DNA of 46,954 bases from Nereida sp024640765 (GTDB taxonomy: Bacteria > Pseudomonadota > Alphaproteobacteria > Rhodobacterales > Rhodobacteraceae): NCBI GenBank assembly GCA_024640765.1, contig JAHEEK010000013.1:1-46954 (forward strand), read 5' to 3'. Of the stretch, positions 7,796-17,548 are shown in pieces. How positions within the stretch are numbered: position 1 is the stretch's first letter; each line of letters opens with the position of its first letter. Below the pieces are notes generated by a model that saw only the letters and a list, made by a program, of their open reading frames with translations, was not told where the DNA came from and searched no databases. Position numbers and translations under genes: made by a program.

Positions 7796-9703
7796 TTACG
7801 TTGAGCGGCGGAACAGGTTAGTCAGTGACGTCCAAATACTCGGGGCCTCTTCGGCCTCGGACGGGGTGCTGAGATACGGTGCGCGGTGCACTGTTTTGCC
7901 GTCTTTGAATTGTGCAGCATGAAGGGCGGCATATGCACCTCCAAGTGCCATCAGTGCCCCGTGGCTGCCTTCCTCAATGACGCGCCCACGGTCCATCACC
8001 ACGATCTTGTCGGCGTTTTGAATTGTCGACAAGCGGTGTGCGATCACAAGTGTTGTGCGGCCTTTTGAAAGCTTCTCAAGTGCATCTTGGACCAGTTTTT
8101 CCGATTGGGTGTCGAGAGCCGATGTCGCCTCGTCCAAAAGCAAGATCGGCGTGTCGCGCAAAAGCGCGCGCGCGATCGCAACGCGCTGTCGTTGTCCGCC
8201 AGACAGCGCTGACCCCCGCGGGCCCGCGGGGGTATCAATGCCTTGCTCAAGCTTAGGCAAAAACGCACTGACGTGGGCCGCATCAAGGGCAGCGGCAAGC
8301 TGTTCGTCTGTGACGTTGCTCTGACCTAACAAAATGTTTTCGCGGATGGTTTCATCAAAGAGCAGCGCGTCTTGGGTCACCACGGAATAAAGCGAACGCA
8401 GCGCGTTGATGTCAAATTGAGTAATGTCCGTATCGCCCAACATAACCTGACCGGCGCTTGGGTCATTGAGGCGAGTCAGTAAGTTGAACACAGTCGATTT
8501 GCCCGCGCCAGATGCGCCCACCAGCGCGGTTGTTTGACCTGCAGCGGCGGTAAAGCTTGCACCCTGCAACACTGGATGATCGCCGTAGCTAAGATGCACG
8601 TCGCGCAGGACAATGTCGCCGGTTTCTGCAGGTAGCGGGGTTATGGAAACTGGCGCTTTGATCTGATCTGGCGTGGTTTCAAACAACTCCTTGAGGCGTT
8701 CAATCCCCGCGGCAGCCGTTTGCCAAATACCTGCAAGACCCGCCAAGCGGCGTAGGGGCTCAAACGCAAATCCCATGGCCGTAAAGAAGGACATGAATTC
8801 ACCGATTGTCTTTTCGCCCGAGATGATGTCGCTAGCGCCGTAAACCAGCACTGCGAAAAAGCCGATGCCAGCCACCAAATCCGCAAGACCAGACATCATC
8901 GCACGGCCAATCGCGGCTTGCACCTCAACGCGGACACGTTTTGAGATCAGTCCGGTGTAGCGGTCATCTTGATACGTCTCCAAGCGGTTCAGCTTGATGG
9001 GGGCCATGCCGTGGAAAATCTCATCAAGACGCGTAGACATAGAGGCCGCAACATCGCGGGCATTGGTGGCTTTGCGCCGCACAAACCGCTGCATTAGCTG
9101 GCTTGGTAGGATCATAAGCGGCAGCCCGATCAGGGTAACAAGCGTCCAGACCCAATCGATGGACAGCACCACAACCAAAAGCGCCGCAAGGGTCACTGCA
9201 TCACGGCCAGCACCGGTGATCAGCGCCATCCAGACTTGGTTCACGCCCTGCACATCGCCTTGCACACGCTCAATCAGATATCCCGGTGGGTTCTTTTGAT
9301 GAAACCCCATGTCGAGGCTCATCAGGTGGCGCGCCATATCGGATTTAATGGTGCCTTCGGTCTTTTGAGCGATGCGCGTCAGGATCGCGCGCTGACCGAC
9401 AGTTGTGATGGCACGAACCGCAAAGATGCCGAAAATAACACCGCCCACGACGTAAGCCGCACTTTTGTTGCCGCCCACAAACACCGTGTCGAACATCGGC
9501 TGCAGCATATACGACAAAAGCCCCAACATAGAGCCTTCGACGGCCATGAATATCAACGCGATGATCAGCCAGCCTGTATGCGGACGCAAAAAACGTGTCC
9601 AAAGCCAGCCAAACAGCGCACGGTCCGTGAGGGTCCGAGGTGTGCCCGCAGCAACAGGGTTTTGCGCGGCTATATCAGTTGTAGGGGGGGATGTTTCGGT
9701 CAC
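7796..9703 (-). CDS. MsbA-like ABC exporter (fused permease-ATPase)
   Basis: A 635-residue half-transporter. After about 35 polar residues come six membrane spans (about 40-340), beginning WLIIALIFMAVEGSMLGLLSYML. The nucleotide-binding domain has Walker A GASGAGKS at 396-403, signature LSGGQRQR about 505, Walker B ILLLDEATSALD about 525, and the switch His in VIAHRLS. It would dimerise in the inner membrane and export a lipid or hydrophobic molecule; MsbA flips lipid A core, but the substrate here is inferred only from similarity. ygfZ follows. The start is divergent from the aminotransferase at 9859 across 155 bases. Confidence 0.9.
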   Translation of the reverse strand: MTETSPPTTDIAAQNPVAAGTPRTLTDRALFGWLWTRFLRPHTGWLIIALIFMAVEGSMLGLLSYMLQPMFDTVFVGGNKSAAYVVGGVIFGIFAVRAITTVGQRAILTRIAQKTEGTIKSDMARHLMSLDMGFHQKNPPGYLIERVQGDVQGVNQVWMALITGAGRDAVTLAALLVVVLSIDWVWTLVTLIGLPLMILPSQLMQRFVRRKATNARDVAASMSTRLDEIFHGMAPIKLNRLETYQDDRYTGLISKRVRVEVQAAIGRAMMSGLADLVAGIGFFAVLVYGASDIISGEKTIGEFMSFFTAMGFAFEPLRRLAGLAGIWQTAAAGIERLKELFETTPDQIKAPVSITPLPAETGDIVLRDVHLSYGDHPVLQGASFTAAAGQTTALVGASGAGKSTVFNLLTRLNDPSAGQVMLGDTDITQFDINALRSLYSVVTQDALLFDETIRENILLGQSNVTDEQLAAALDAAHVSAFLPKLEQGIDTPAGPRGSALSGGQRQRVAIARALLRDTPILLLDEATSALDTQSEKLVQDALEKLSKGRTTLVIAHRLSTIQNADKIVVMDRGRVIEEGSHGALMALGGAYAALHAAQFKDGKTVHRAPYLSTPSEAEEAPSIWTSLTNLFRRST

Positions 9704-9858
9704 TGTCGTTGCGCACTTTCAGTTAGGCAGGGCAGATGCGTAACCTACGGTCTATTCTGGCAAACACGTTGGCGCAAGGGTCACGAATTGACCAACGCGC
9801 ATCGGCGGTCTAGCTCTAGGCCATCGGAACAAATCCGAGCCTTTCAAGGATATTTACA

Positions 9859-11055
9859 ATGACATCGCTTACCCACGGTCGCCACTACCTCGCCATTCCT
9901 GGTCCTTCTGTTATGCCAGACCGCGTCTTGCAGGCGATGCATCGCCCGTCGCCCAATATTTATGAGGGCGAACTCATTGAGATCACTGAAACACTTCCTG
10001 CTGATCTCAAGGCGATGGCGCGGACCAAGCATCACGTGGCGATGTACATTGGTAACGGCCATGCCGCGTGGGAGGCCGCTTTGTTCAACACGCTTTCGGC
10101 CGGTGATGAGGTGATCGTCATCATGACGGGACTGTTTGCCAATGGCTGGGCGGATATGGCCAAGGCGATGGGCGTCACCGCGCATGTTCTGGATTTCGGC
10201 AGACGCAGCAGTTTTGATCCCGCCCGTGTCGCTGAAACTCTTGCGGTGACCCCTAATGCAAAAGCGGTCTTGACGGTGCACGTTGATACATCGACCTCGG
10301 TGAAAAACGACGTGTCTGCGGTGCGTGCTTTGATGGACGAGGCGGGCAGTGATGCGCTGTTAATGGCGGATTGTATCGCAAGTTTTGGCTGTGATGATTT
10401 CCGCATGGACGCGTGGGGCGTCGATGTGATGGTCGCAGGTTGTCAAAAGGGCCTGATGGTGCCGGCGGGGATGAGCTTTGTTTTCTACAGCGACAAAGCC
10501 GATGGCATCCGCGAAGCAAACGGATGCCTGTCGCGTTATTGGGATTGGCGCCCGCGCACAAACCCAGAGTTTTTCTATCTGCACTGGTGCGGGACCGCAC
10601 CGACGCATCATATTTATGGATTGCGTGAAGCGTTGGATATGATCAACGAAGAAGGCTACGAGAACGTCTTGGCGCGGCACCGTGTGTTGGCCGAGGCCGT
10701 TTGGGCCGCGTTTGAGTGTTGGTCCCAAGACGGCCCTCTTGAGTTGAACATTGCAGATCGTGCGCTGCGCAGTCACGCGGTGACAACATTGCGCACCGGT
10801 GCCCCGCACGCGACGACCCTGCGAAATTGGGTGAGCGCAAATGCGGGTCTTACCCTTGGTATCGGGTTGGGCATGGCAACCGAGGACGATCCACAGTCAG
10901 ACGGTTTCTTCCGTGTCGGTCACATGGGCCATGTGAACGCGCAAATGATTTTGGGTGCGTTGGGCACAATTCAAACAGGGCTGGTAGCCACTGGTTTGCC
11001 CCATGGGGACGGAGCACTTGAAGCAGCGACGCGTGTTCTTGCGGGGCAGGGATAA
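9859..11055 (+). CDS. Class V PLP aminotransferase (serine/alanine-glyoxylate type)
   Basis: A 398-residue fold-type I aminotransferase. The opening HYLAIPGPSVMPDRVLQAM is typical of the serine-glyoxylate/alanine-glyoxylate family. The PLP lysine is Lys197 in VAGCQKGLMVPAG, with DCIASFG (about 171-177) supplying the PLP-binding Asp. Members transfer amino groups from serine, alanine or aspartate to glyoxylate, for example in the serine cycle or photorespiration-like glyoxylate removal. No other serine-cycle gene is visible, so the donor is unresolved. An AAGGA ribosome site lies before ATG 9859. Confidence 0.88.
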   Translation: MTSLTHGRHYLAIPGPSVMPDRVLQAMHRPSPNIYEGELIEITETLPADLKAMARTKHHVAMYIGNGHAAWEAALFNTLSAGDEVIVIMTGLFANGWADMAKAMGVTAHVLDFGRRSSFDPARVAETLAVTPNAKAVLTVHVDTSTSVKNDVSAVRALMDEAGSDALLMADCIASFGCDDFRMDAWGVDVMVAGCQKGLMVPAGMSFVFYSDKADGIREANGCLSRYWDWRPRTNPEFFYLHWCGTAPTHHIYGLREALDMINEEGYENVLARHRVLAEAVWAAFECWSQDGPLELNIADRALRSHAVTTLRTGAPHATTLRNWVSANAGLTLGIGLGMATEDDPQSDGFFRVGHMGHVNAQMILGALGTIQTGLVATGLPHGDGALEAATRVLAGQG

Positions 11056-11078
11056 CAGAACAGGATGCTTACTGGTTG

Positions 11079-11276
11079 TCAGGCGCGTTCTTTGATTTTT
11101 TGTGGAATGCGCCTGATGATTAACAGGTCGAAACTGTAGGCAAAGAGCATCACGCCAACAGCGCCCCAATGGGTGTAGATGGCGAAGATCGCCATAAAGA
11201 GCAGCGCGCCAAAACTCCATAAGAACGGCTTTGTGTAACGCTCTGCACGGTCAGAAATGGGTTTTCGATAAGACAT
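11079..11276 (-). CDS. Small two-span membrane protein of unknown function
   Basis: A 65-residue protein with a basic N-terminus (MSYRKPISDRAERYTK), two hydrophobic segments (FLWSFGALLFMAIFAIYT and AVGVMLFAYSFDLLII) and a basic tail (RRIPQKIKERA). This suggests an inner-membrane hairpin with both ends in the cytoplasm. I prefer ATG 11276; a TTG 21 bases upstream (11297) is the only longer start. Neither has a clear ribosome site. It is convergent with the aminotransferase at 9859 and I do not recognise a named family. Confidence 0.6.
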   Translation of the reverse strand: MSYRKPISDRAERYTKPFLWSFGALLFMAIFAIYTHWGAVGVMLFAYSFDLLIIRRIPQKIKERA

Positions 11277-11350
11277 ACTCTGCACGCTAGAAGCCAATGG
11301 TTAAACATAACTTTATGGCGGCAAAGTTCTCAGGCAAGAATTAATTCAAA

Positions 11351-12451
11351 TTACGCTAACTTCGCCATAGTCGCTGCAAATGCCTTTTCAAATGCGTCCA
11401 TGGCGTCTTTCGGGCCACAAGACACGCGGATAGCACGGCTTTGTGGGGCAACGGCGGGTTTGCGCACGAAGATGCCGCGTTCGATCAATTCGTTCATCAC
11501 CCGGACTGCGAAAGCCTCGTCACGGCCGCAATCAATTGCAACAAAATTGGTATGTGAGGGCAGACAGGTGAGCCCATGCGCGCGAGCGACTTCAGCAATG
11601 CGCGCCTTGGATGCTTCGATTTGTACTACTGTTTGCTTTAGATAGCTTTGGTCTTGCAATGCGGCCAGCGCACCTGCCATCCCGACCCGAGACATGCCGA
11701 AATGGTTTCGCACTTTGTTGAATGCGGCGATGATATCCGGCGCGCCAAGTGTGTAGCCGACCCGTGCACCCGCAAGCCCGTAAGCCTTTGAAAATGTGCG
11801 CATCCGAATGACATTCGGGATATTGGCATCAATCTGCGGCAGGTCATGATGGGTGTCCGCATAGGCTTCGTCGAGCACCAAAAGAACGCCTGCAGGAATG
11901 TCGTTAATGGCCGCCTCAATCACTTTTGCACTATGTGCCGTGCCCATCGGATTGTCGGGGTTAGAGAGATACATCAGCTTGGTGCGCGGGGTCTGTCGCG
12001 CCTTTTCCCAGAGGGCAGTAATGTCTTCACGGTCGTCTTGGTATGGCACTGTAGCTAATGTGCCGCCAAATCCCACAACATGATAATTGAACGTGGGATA
12101 GGCCCCAAGTGACGTGACCGCATGGTCACCTTCAGTAATTGTGAGACGCACCAGATTGGCCAAAAGACCATCGATGCCTTCACCGATCATGATGTAATCG
12201 GGGCTGACGTTATGAAATTCCGCCAAAGCGTGTTTCAGCTCATGCGCCTCTGGATCGGCGTATTGCCAAGCTTCAGTCGCCGCGTGCTGCATAGCCGTAA
12301 TCGCTTTGGGTGAGGGGCCAAAGGCAGACTCGTTTGCGCCAAGCCGCACGGTAAAGGCCGCACCACGGGCGCGTTCCTGCGCCTCTGGCCCAACAAAAGG
12401 GACTGAGGCCGGCAACTCACAGGCGAGCGGCGTTAGAAAATCATTGCTCAT
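11351..12451 (-). CDS. Histidinol-phosphate-aminotransferase-like PLP enzyme
   Basis: A 366-residue class I/II aminotransferase of the HisC branch. Visible motifs are RLGANESAFGPSP near residue 36, SNPDNPMG (163-170), the PLP-binding Asp in LVLDEAYAD (about 191-199), and Lys222 in TFSKAYGLAGARVGY. The C-terminal RVSCG binds the substrate carboxylate or phosphate. HisC converts imidazole-acetol phosphate to histidinol phosphate, but many bacteria use paralogues for aromatic amino acids and no other his gene is nearby. ATG 12451 is preferred to a TTG two codons upstream; AGAGGAA precedes both. It lies 45 bases downstream of valS on the same strand. Confidence 0.85.
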   Translation of the reverse strand: MSNDFLTPLACELPASVPFVGPEAQERARGAAFTVRLGANESAFGPSPKAITAMQHAATEAWQYADPEAHELKHALAEFHNVSPDYIMIGEGIDGLLANLVRLTITEGDHAVTSLGAYPTFNYHVVGFGGTLATVPYQDDREDITALWEKARQTPRTKLMYLSNPDNPMGTAHSAKVIEAAINDIPAGVLLVLDEAYADTHHDLPQIDANIPNVIRMRTFSKAYGLAGARVGYTLGAPDIIAAFNKVRNHFGMSRVGMAGALAALQDQSYLKQTVVQIEASKARIAEVARAHGLTCLPSHTNFVAIDCGRDEAFAVRVMNELIERGIFVRKPAVAPQSRAIRVSCGPKDAMDAFEKAFAATMAKLA

Positions 12452-12496
12452 GTTCAATACGTTCCTCTTACCGCCCGAGAGCCCGTACGTGCCTAC

Positions 12497-15388
12497 CTAA
12501 ATCTCGGCCAAGCGGGCCAAAGCCGCGCGTACAATCTCTGCCTCGCCTTGACGCTCTGACAGGTTCGCTTTGGCTTCTTCAACCACTTCCGCAGGTGCGG
12601 ATTGCGCGAACTTTGGATTGTTGACGCGGCCCTCGAGCCCTTTGATTTCCTTCTCAAGTTTAAGCAGGTTTTTGGACAGGCGGGCGTTTTCTTTGTCCAC
12701 GTCGATAATGTCTTTGAGCGGCAGCGCAAAGCTTGATGCACCGGCGTTCACAGAGATCGCCCCTTTGGGGGTCTCAGCCGCATCAGACAGGTTATCGATC
12801 CGCGCAAGACGTTTGATCATTGCCTCATTGGCGGTGTAGGCCGCCCGCGCTGCCGGATCGATATTGATCGCGAGAACCGGAATATAGAGGCCCGCAGGTA
12901 CGTTCATTTGCGCGCGTGCGGAACGTACCGCGTCGATGAAAGAGATTACCCAGTTCAGTTCTTCGTCCGCGGCCGGATCCACAAGGTCCGCGCCGTAGCT
13001 TGGCCATTCTGCATGGACCAACATGGATGTGCGGTCGTCTGATGTGCCCCAAAGTTCTTCGGTGACATAAGGCATAATGGGATGCAGCAGGATCAAACAC
13101 TGATCCAAAACCCATGCCATGGTCGCTTGGGTTTCGGCTTTGTGCGTATCATCATCTCCCTGCAACAGCGGCTTTGACAGCTCCACATACCAATCACAAA
13201 CCTTGCCCCACACAAATGCATAAAGCGCATTGGCCGCATCGTTAAAACGGTAAGCTTCAAGGGCTGCGTTCACGTCGGCAAGTACTTTGGCCGTCTCACC
13301 AATGATCCAGCGGTTGACTGCCCCGGTGGGCTTTGGGCGCGTGCCGTTGCTGCCCACAGCGCCGTTCATTTCGGCAAAGCGGTGGGCGTTCCAGATTTTG
13401 GTGCCAAAGTTACGGTAGCCTGCGATGCGCTGCATATCGAGTTTCAGCACCCCGCCCAAAGACGCCATCGCCGCATTGGCAAAACGCAACGCATCCGCGC
13501 CGTATTCGTCGATGATATCGATCGGGTCAATCACGTTGCCGGTGGTTTTCGACATCTTCTTGCCTTGGGCATCGCGCACAAGCCCGTGCAGATAGACTGT
13601 GTCGAACGGAATGTCGTTAACCACGGACAGCTGCATCATCATCATTCGGGCGACCCAGAAGAACAGAATATCTGTGCCAGTAATCAGTGTTGATGTGGGG
13701 TGATAGCGCGCCAGTTCCGCGGTTTGTTCCGGCCAGCCAAGGGTGCCGATTGGCCAAAGTCCGGACGAGAACCATGTGTCCAGAACATCGGGATCACGGG
13801 TAAGTGCAACACCGTCACCTGCAAGAGCCTGAGCCTCTGCTTCGGTTGCCGCGCAATACTGATTGCCGTCGCCGTCAAACCAAACGGGGATCTGGTGTCC
13901 CCACCACAATTGCCGCGAGATGCACCACGGTTCGATGTTCTCAAGCCAGTGGAAGTATACTTTCTCTTCGCTTTTAGGCAAAATTGTCGTGCGGCCGTCA
14001 CGCACTGCATCAAGGGCGGGGCCCACGATTTTCGACGCATCGACAAACCATTGATCCGTTAACATAGGCTCCATCACCACTTTGGAGCGGTCACAGAACG
14101 GCTGCATGATCGGCTTGTTCTCAACAAGCGGCACGCTGCGGGTTGCCTCGTTGCCGTCCTCATCTTTGAAGGTCTCTTGGGTCGTCACGGCCAAACCTTC
14201 GGCTGTGATGTCGGCGATCACTTTCTTACGGGCCTCAAACCGATCAAGGCCGCGGTAATCATCGGGGACAAGGTTCATGGCGGCGATTTTCGCCTCGTCG
14301 AAGTCCTCCTCGCCACGCGCAATGCGCAAAGCAGTTGCGGCTTCCTCGGCATAGCTGTGGCCATCGGCCCGCATTGCTGCTTTGGTGTCCATCAGGTTAT
14401 AAAGCGGGATGCCTGCGCGCTTTGCCACCAGATAGTCATTAGGATCATGCGCGCCGGTGATTTTCACCGCACCAGAGCCGAACTCCATATCAGGATAATC
14501 ATCGGTGATGATCGGGATCAAGCGACGGTGCTCTTTGGGCCCCACGGGAATTTCGCACAGCTTGCCAACGATTGGCGCATAGCGTTCATCGCGTGGATTT
14601 ACGGCAACAGCACCGTCTCCAAGCATTGTTTCAGGACGTGTGGTCGCGATGGAAATATAATCCCGCTCTTCACGCAGGATTTCGACGCCGTCAGCATCTT
14701 TTTCGATGTACGTATATGTCTCACCACCCGCCAGCGGGTACTTGAAGTGCCACATGTGGCCTGCAACTTCGACGTTCTCAACCTCAAGATCAGAGATCGC
14801 CGTTTCAAAGTGGGGGTCCCAGTTCACCAGACGTTTGCCGCGGTAGATCAGGCCCTTGTTGTACATCTCTACGAAGACTTTGATGACCGCGTCGTGAAAG
14901 TTTGGTGCGCCGTTACCAGCTTCTGGGTCACCTTTGGCGCCGCCCATCGTAAAGGCCTCACGGTCCCAGTCACAAGACGCGCCAAGACGTTTCAACTGAC
15001 CGATGATATTGCCACGTGTACGGGTTTTTTGCTGCCAGACGCGCTCGATGAAGGCGTCACGGCCCATTTCGGCACGGGTGGGTTCGCCGTTGGCGGCCAT
15101 TTCACGCTCGGTCACAAGCTGGGTTGCGATGCCAGCGTGATCTGTGCCCGCTTGCCATAGGGTGTCGTAGCCCTGCATGCGTTTCCAGCGGATCAAGATG
15201 TCTTGCAGCGTATTGTTGAATGCGTGCCCAACGTGCAGATTGCCGGTGACGTTGGGGGGCGGGATCACGATAGAGAACGTCTCGGGGCGAGATGCGTTCG
15301 CACCTACTTTGAAGGCGCCGCTGTCCTCCCATGCTTTGTAAAGACGCGCCTCTGCCTCGGCTGCATTGAAAGTTTTGTCCAGTGCCAT
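12497..15388 (-). CDS. valS: Valyl-tRNA synthetase
   Basis: A 963-residue class Ia aminoacyl-tRNA synthetase charging tRNA-Val. It has the HIGH-type motif HVGH at residues 52-55 within PPNVTGNLHVGHAF, a large CP1 editing insertion with TTRPETMLGD for hydrolysis of mischarged Thr-tRNA, the DTWFSSGLWP block, and KMSKT (in GKKMSKTTGN) as the second ATP motif. The C-terminal end is an Arg/Glu-rich coiled coil (ENARLSKNLLKLEKEI). ATG 15388 (MALDKTFNAA) is chosen over a longer in-frame start at 15472 because AGGGA lies just upstream and the family begins here. Length is normal. Confidence 0.97.
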   Translation of the reverse strand: MALDKTFNAAEAEARLYKAWEDSGAFKVGANASRPETFSIVIPPPNVTGNLHVGHAFNNTLQDILIRWKRMQGYDTLWQAGTDHAGIATQLVTEREMAANGEPTRAEMGRDAFIERVWQQKTRTRGNIIGQLKRLGASCDWDREAFTMGGAKGDPEAGNGAPNFHDAVIKVFVEMYNKGLIYRGKRLVNWDPHFETAISDLEVENVEVAGHMWHFKYPLAGGETYTYIEKDADGVEILREERDYISIATTRPETMLGDGAVAVNPRDERYAPIVGKLCEIPVGPKEHRRLIPIITDDYPDMEFGSGAVKITGAHDPNDYLVAKRAGIPLYNLMDTKAAMRADGHSYAEEAATALRIARGEEDFDEAKIAAMNLVPDDYRGLDRFEARKKVIADITAEGLAVTTQETFKDEDGNEATRSVPLVENKPIMQPFCDRSKVVMEPMLTDQWFVDASKIVGPALDAVRDGRTTILPKSEEKVYFHWLENIEPWCISRQLWWGHQIPVWFDGDGNQYCAATEAEAQALAGDGVALTRDPDVLDTWFSSGLWPIGTLGWPEQTAELARYHPTSTLITGTDILFFWVARMMMMQLSVVNDIPFDTVYLHGLVRDAQGKKMSKTTGNVIDPIDIIDEYGADALRFANAAMASLGGVLKLDMQRIAGYRNFGTKIWNAHRFAEMNGAVGSNGTRPKPTGAVNRWIIGETAKVLADVNAALEAYRFNDAANALYAFVWGKVCDWYVELSKPLLQGDDDTHKAETQATMAWVLDQCLILLHPIMPYVTEELWGTSDDRTSMLVHAEWPSYGADLVDPAADEELNWVISFIDAVRSARAQMNVPAGLYIPVLAINIDPAARAAYTANEAMIKRLARIDNLSDAAETPKGAISVNAGASSFALPLKDIIDVDKENARLSKNLLKLEKEIKGLEGRVNNPKFAQSAPAEVVEEAKANLSERQGEAEIVRAALARLAEI

Positions 15389-15567
15389 CGATCTTGATCC
15401 CTTATCAGATTGGCTCTCAGATAGCCGAGCTGCGCCCCAAGGAAAAGGCCTGTGAGCAGACAACTGACCCATTGCGGCTGCGTTACGAAATATTACACTG
15501 TTTTCACGTCAGTTTGGTTGGGGTGTGATGGCCGCTTGTGCGATAGCTGGTCCAAGGAGAGCGCGTT

Positions 15568-16629
15568 GTGTTTAGGCGATTATTCAAGTGGATTACGCGG
15601 GGGCCTGCTCCGCAGCAAATCAAAGAGGGCACGCATAGCGCCAGCGTGACCCATGTCATCATCCTTGATGGGACGATGTCATCGTTGAACGCGGGGCGTG
15701 AAACGAACGCGGGGCATGTTTTCAAGCTCCTGCAAGAAGTCGGCGAAAGCCCGCAATTATCCGTTTATTATGAGCCGGGTATCCAGTGGTTTGACTGGCG
15801 CACAACGTGGGATGTCATGGTAGGGCGCGGCATCAACCGGCAAATCCGGCGGGCCTATGGGTATCTGGCAAGTCGCTACAGGGCAGGCGACAAAATTGTT
15901 CTGGTTGGGTTTTCGCGTGGGGCTTATGCGGTGCGCAGTTTGGCGGGCATGGTGGACCAGATAGGCCTTTTGCAGCGCGAACACGCAACAGTACGCAATA
16001 TTCGCACGGCTTACAGACATTACGAAAGTGGCAGCAAATCAGACGTGCGGCGCGCGTTTTCGGATGCCCATTGTCACCCAGAGACACCGATTGAGATGAT
16101 TGGCGTTTGGGACACGGTCAAAGCCCTTGGGCTACGCTTGCCTTTTTCGTGGCGGATCACCGAAAAGAAGCACCTGTTTCATTCACACACTCTTGGCCAG
16201 AATGTCCGCCACGGGTTTCACGCGTTGGCGCTTGATGAGACGCGGCGGGCATATATGCCGGTCAAATGGGAGACCCGCCCCGATTGGCGCGGTGTGCGAA
16301 TGGAGCAAGTTTGGTTTCGGGGCACACACGGTGATGTGGGCGGGCAGATCGGGGCGTATGTGGCGGACCGCGGTTTGGCGAATATCCCACTGAACTGGAT
16401 GTTGGGTCACTTGGATCACTGCGGCGTGCCGTTGCCCCGTGACTGGCGCGGGCGGTTTGTGGAAAACCCCAACGCGCCTTCAACGGGGAACTGGCGTGGT
16501 CTGTCGGTAGTGTTTTTGTCCCGCAAGCGTCGGCGCGTCAGGCTTGATCCGTCCGAGGCGATCCACCCGCTGGCCGTTGAGATGCGCCGCGGCGTCAGGC
16601 GACTTTCTCAAGTTCGAGTCGCGGAGTAA
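15568..16629 (+). CDS. DUF2235 alpha/beta-hydrolase domain protein
   Basis: A 353-residue protein of the DUF2235 family, an alpha/beta hydrolase found in type VI phospholipase effectors (Tle1) and in stand-alone proteins. It shows the family opening ILDGTMSSL (about 32-40), the nucleophile elbow GFSRGAY at 114-120 (Ser116), IGVWDTVKALG, and WFRGTHGDVGG with the candidate catalytic Asp. It starts at GTG 15568, seven bases after AAGGAG. There is no signal peptide, VgrG, PAAR or immunity gene next to it, so an effector role is not supported; a housekeeping hydrolase is as likely. Its 3' end overlaps metF convergently by 35 bases. Confidence 0.8.
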   Translation: MFRRLFKWITRGPAPQQIKEGTHSASVTHVIILDGTMSSLNAGRETNAGHVFKLLQEVGESPQLSVYYEPGIQWFDWRTTWDVMVGRGINRQIRRAYGYLASRYRAGDKIVLVGFSRGAYAVRSLAGMVDQIGLLQREHATVRNIRTAYRHYESGSKSDVRRAFSDAHCHPETPIEMIGVWDTVKALGLRLPFSWRITEKKHLFHSHTLGQNVRHGFHALALDETRRAYMPVKWETRPDWRGVRMEQVWFRGTHGDVGGQIGAYVADRGLANIPLNWMLGHLDHCGVPLPRDWRGRFVENPNAPSTGNWRGLSVVFLSRKRRRVRLDPSEAIHPLAVEMRRGVRRLSQVRVAE

Positions 16630-17461
16630 TCCCCAAGGCGTGGCATACGTCCCGCGTCATTTCTGGCTTGTTCAGCGTATAGAAGTGTAGCTGTTCCACG
16701 CCTTCCGTAATCAGCGTGTCGCACAGTTCTGTTGCCAGTGAAATTGCCAGCAGGTCGGCACGGTTGTCGCGGGTTGCTTTGTCGAATGCATCATCAAGCC
16801 AGCGCGGCGTTGGCGTGCCGCAGGCGTTGGCAAAAGCGCGCACGCCAGACCATGTTTCGATTGGCAGAATGCCGGGGATGATCGGCGCAGTGATGCCCGC
16901 TGCCGCGCAGTGATCGCGAAACCGCAGGAACGTGTCGGCCTCAAAGAAGAACTGCGTTAATGCGCTGTCGGCGCCTGCGTCTATCTTATGTTTCAGCCAG
17001 TCAACGTTGGCCTTCATATCCGCGGCATCAGGATGGCAATCTGGATAAGCGCCGACGCGGATGTGCTCAACGCCTTCGGCTTTAAGCGCGCTGATCAACT
17101 CGAGGGACGATGCAAAGCCTTCGGGGTGCGGTGTAAACTGCGCTTGGCCTTTGGGGGCGTCCCCGCGAAGTGCCACTATATGGCGCACGCCTTGATCCAT
17201 GTAGGCGCGCGCAATTTCCAACGTCTCATCACGGGTTTGATCGACGCAGGTCAGATGTGCGGCCACGGTCAGGTCTGTCTGGCTGCTCAGCGCACTGACG
17301 GCTTCGTGGGTGAGTTTGCGGGTTGTGCCGCCCGCGCCGTAGGTCACGGACACGAATGACGGATCAAGGGACGCCAGAGTTTGCACGCAATCCCAAAGGC
17401 GGAACGCGGCGGGGATGGATTTGGGCGGAAAGAACTCGAAACTCACAGATGGGCTTGGCAT
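16595..17461 (-). CDS. metF: Methylenetetrahydrofolate reductase
   Basis: A 288-residue FAD-dependent TIM-barrel enzyme reducing 5,10-methylene-THF to 5-methyl-THF, the methyl donor for methionine synthesis. Visible motifs are SFEFFPPKS (about residues 7-15, with the catalytic Glu), VSVTYGAGGTTR, HLTCVDQTRDE and IVALRGDAPKG for flavin/folate binding, then PGILPIETW. ATG 17461 (MPSPSVSFEFF) follows an AAGGA site; an upstream frame start at 17686 runs into the divergent metR gene. The shared 87-base spacer with metR holds a candidate MetR box. Confidence 0.95.
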   Translation of the reverse strand: MPSPSVSFEFFPPKSIPAAFRLWDCVQTLASLDPSFVSVTYGAGGTTRKLTHEAVSALSSQTDLTVAAHLTCVDQTRDETLEIARAYMDQGVRHIVALRGDAPKGQAQFTPHPEGFASSLELISALKAEGVEHIRVGAYPDCHPDAADMKANVDWLKHKIDAGADSALTQFFFEADTFLRFRDHCAAAGITAPIIPGILPIETWSGVRAFANACGTPTPRWLDDAFDKATRDNRADLLAISLATELCDTLITEGVEQLHFYTLNKPEMTRDVCHALGITPRLELEKVA

Positions 17462-17507
17462 GGCATATTCCTTTTTGGCTTGCGTTTTTGTGCCTGCGGG
17501 CATTACT

Positions 17508-17520
17508 TGAGGCAAGTTCA
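17508..17520. promoter_or_regulatory. Candidate MetR-binding box between metF and metR
   Basis: TGAG-GCAAG-TTCA matches the known MetR consensus TGAA-N5-TTCA at seven of eight fixed positions. It lies midway in the short divergent spacer, 47 bases from the metF start and 28 from the metR start. This is where a homocysteine-responsive LysR regulator would control metF and itself. Confidence 0.6.
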
Positions 17521-17548
17521 TAACGCTCACCATCATTATGAGGGCAGC

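Noticed and set aside
14177..15160. Long open frame (327 codons) on the + strand opposite valS
   Set aside because: It lies wholly antisense to a strongly supported valyl-tRNA synthetase and its translation has no recognisable domain; a high-GC shadow frame.
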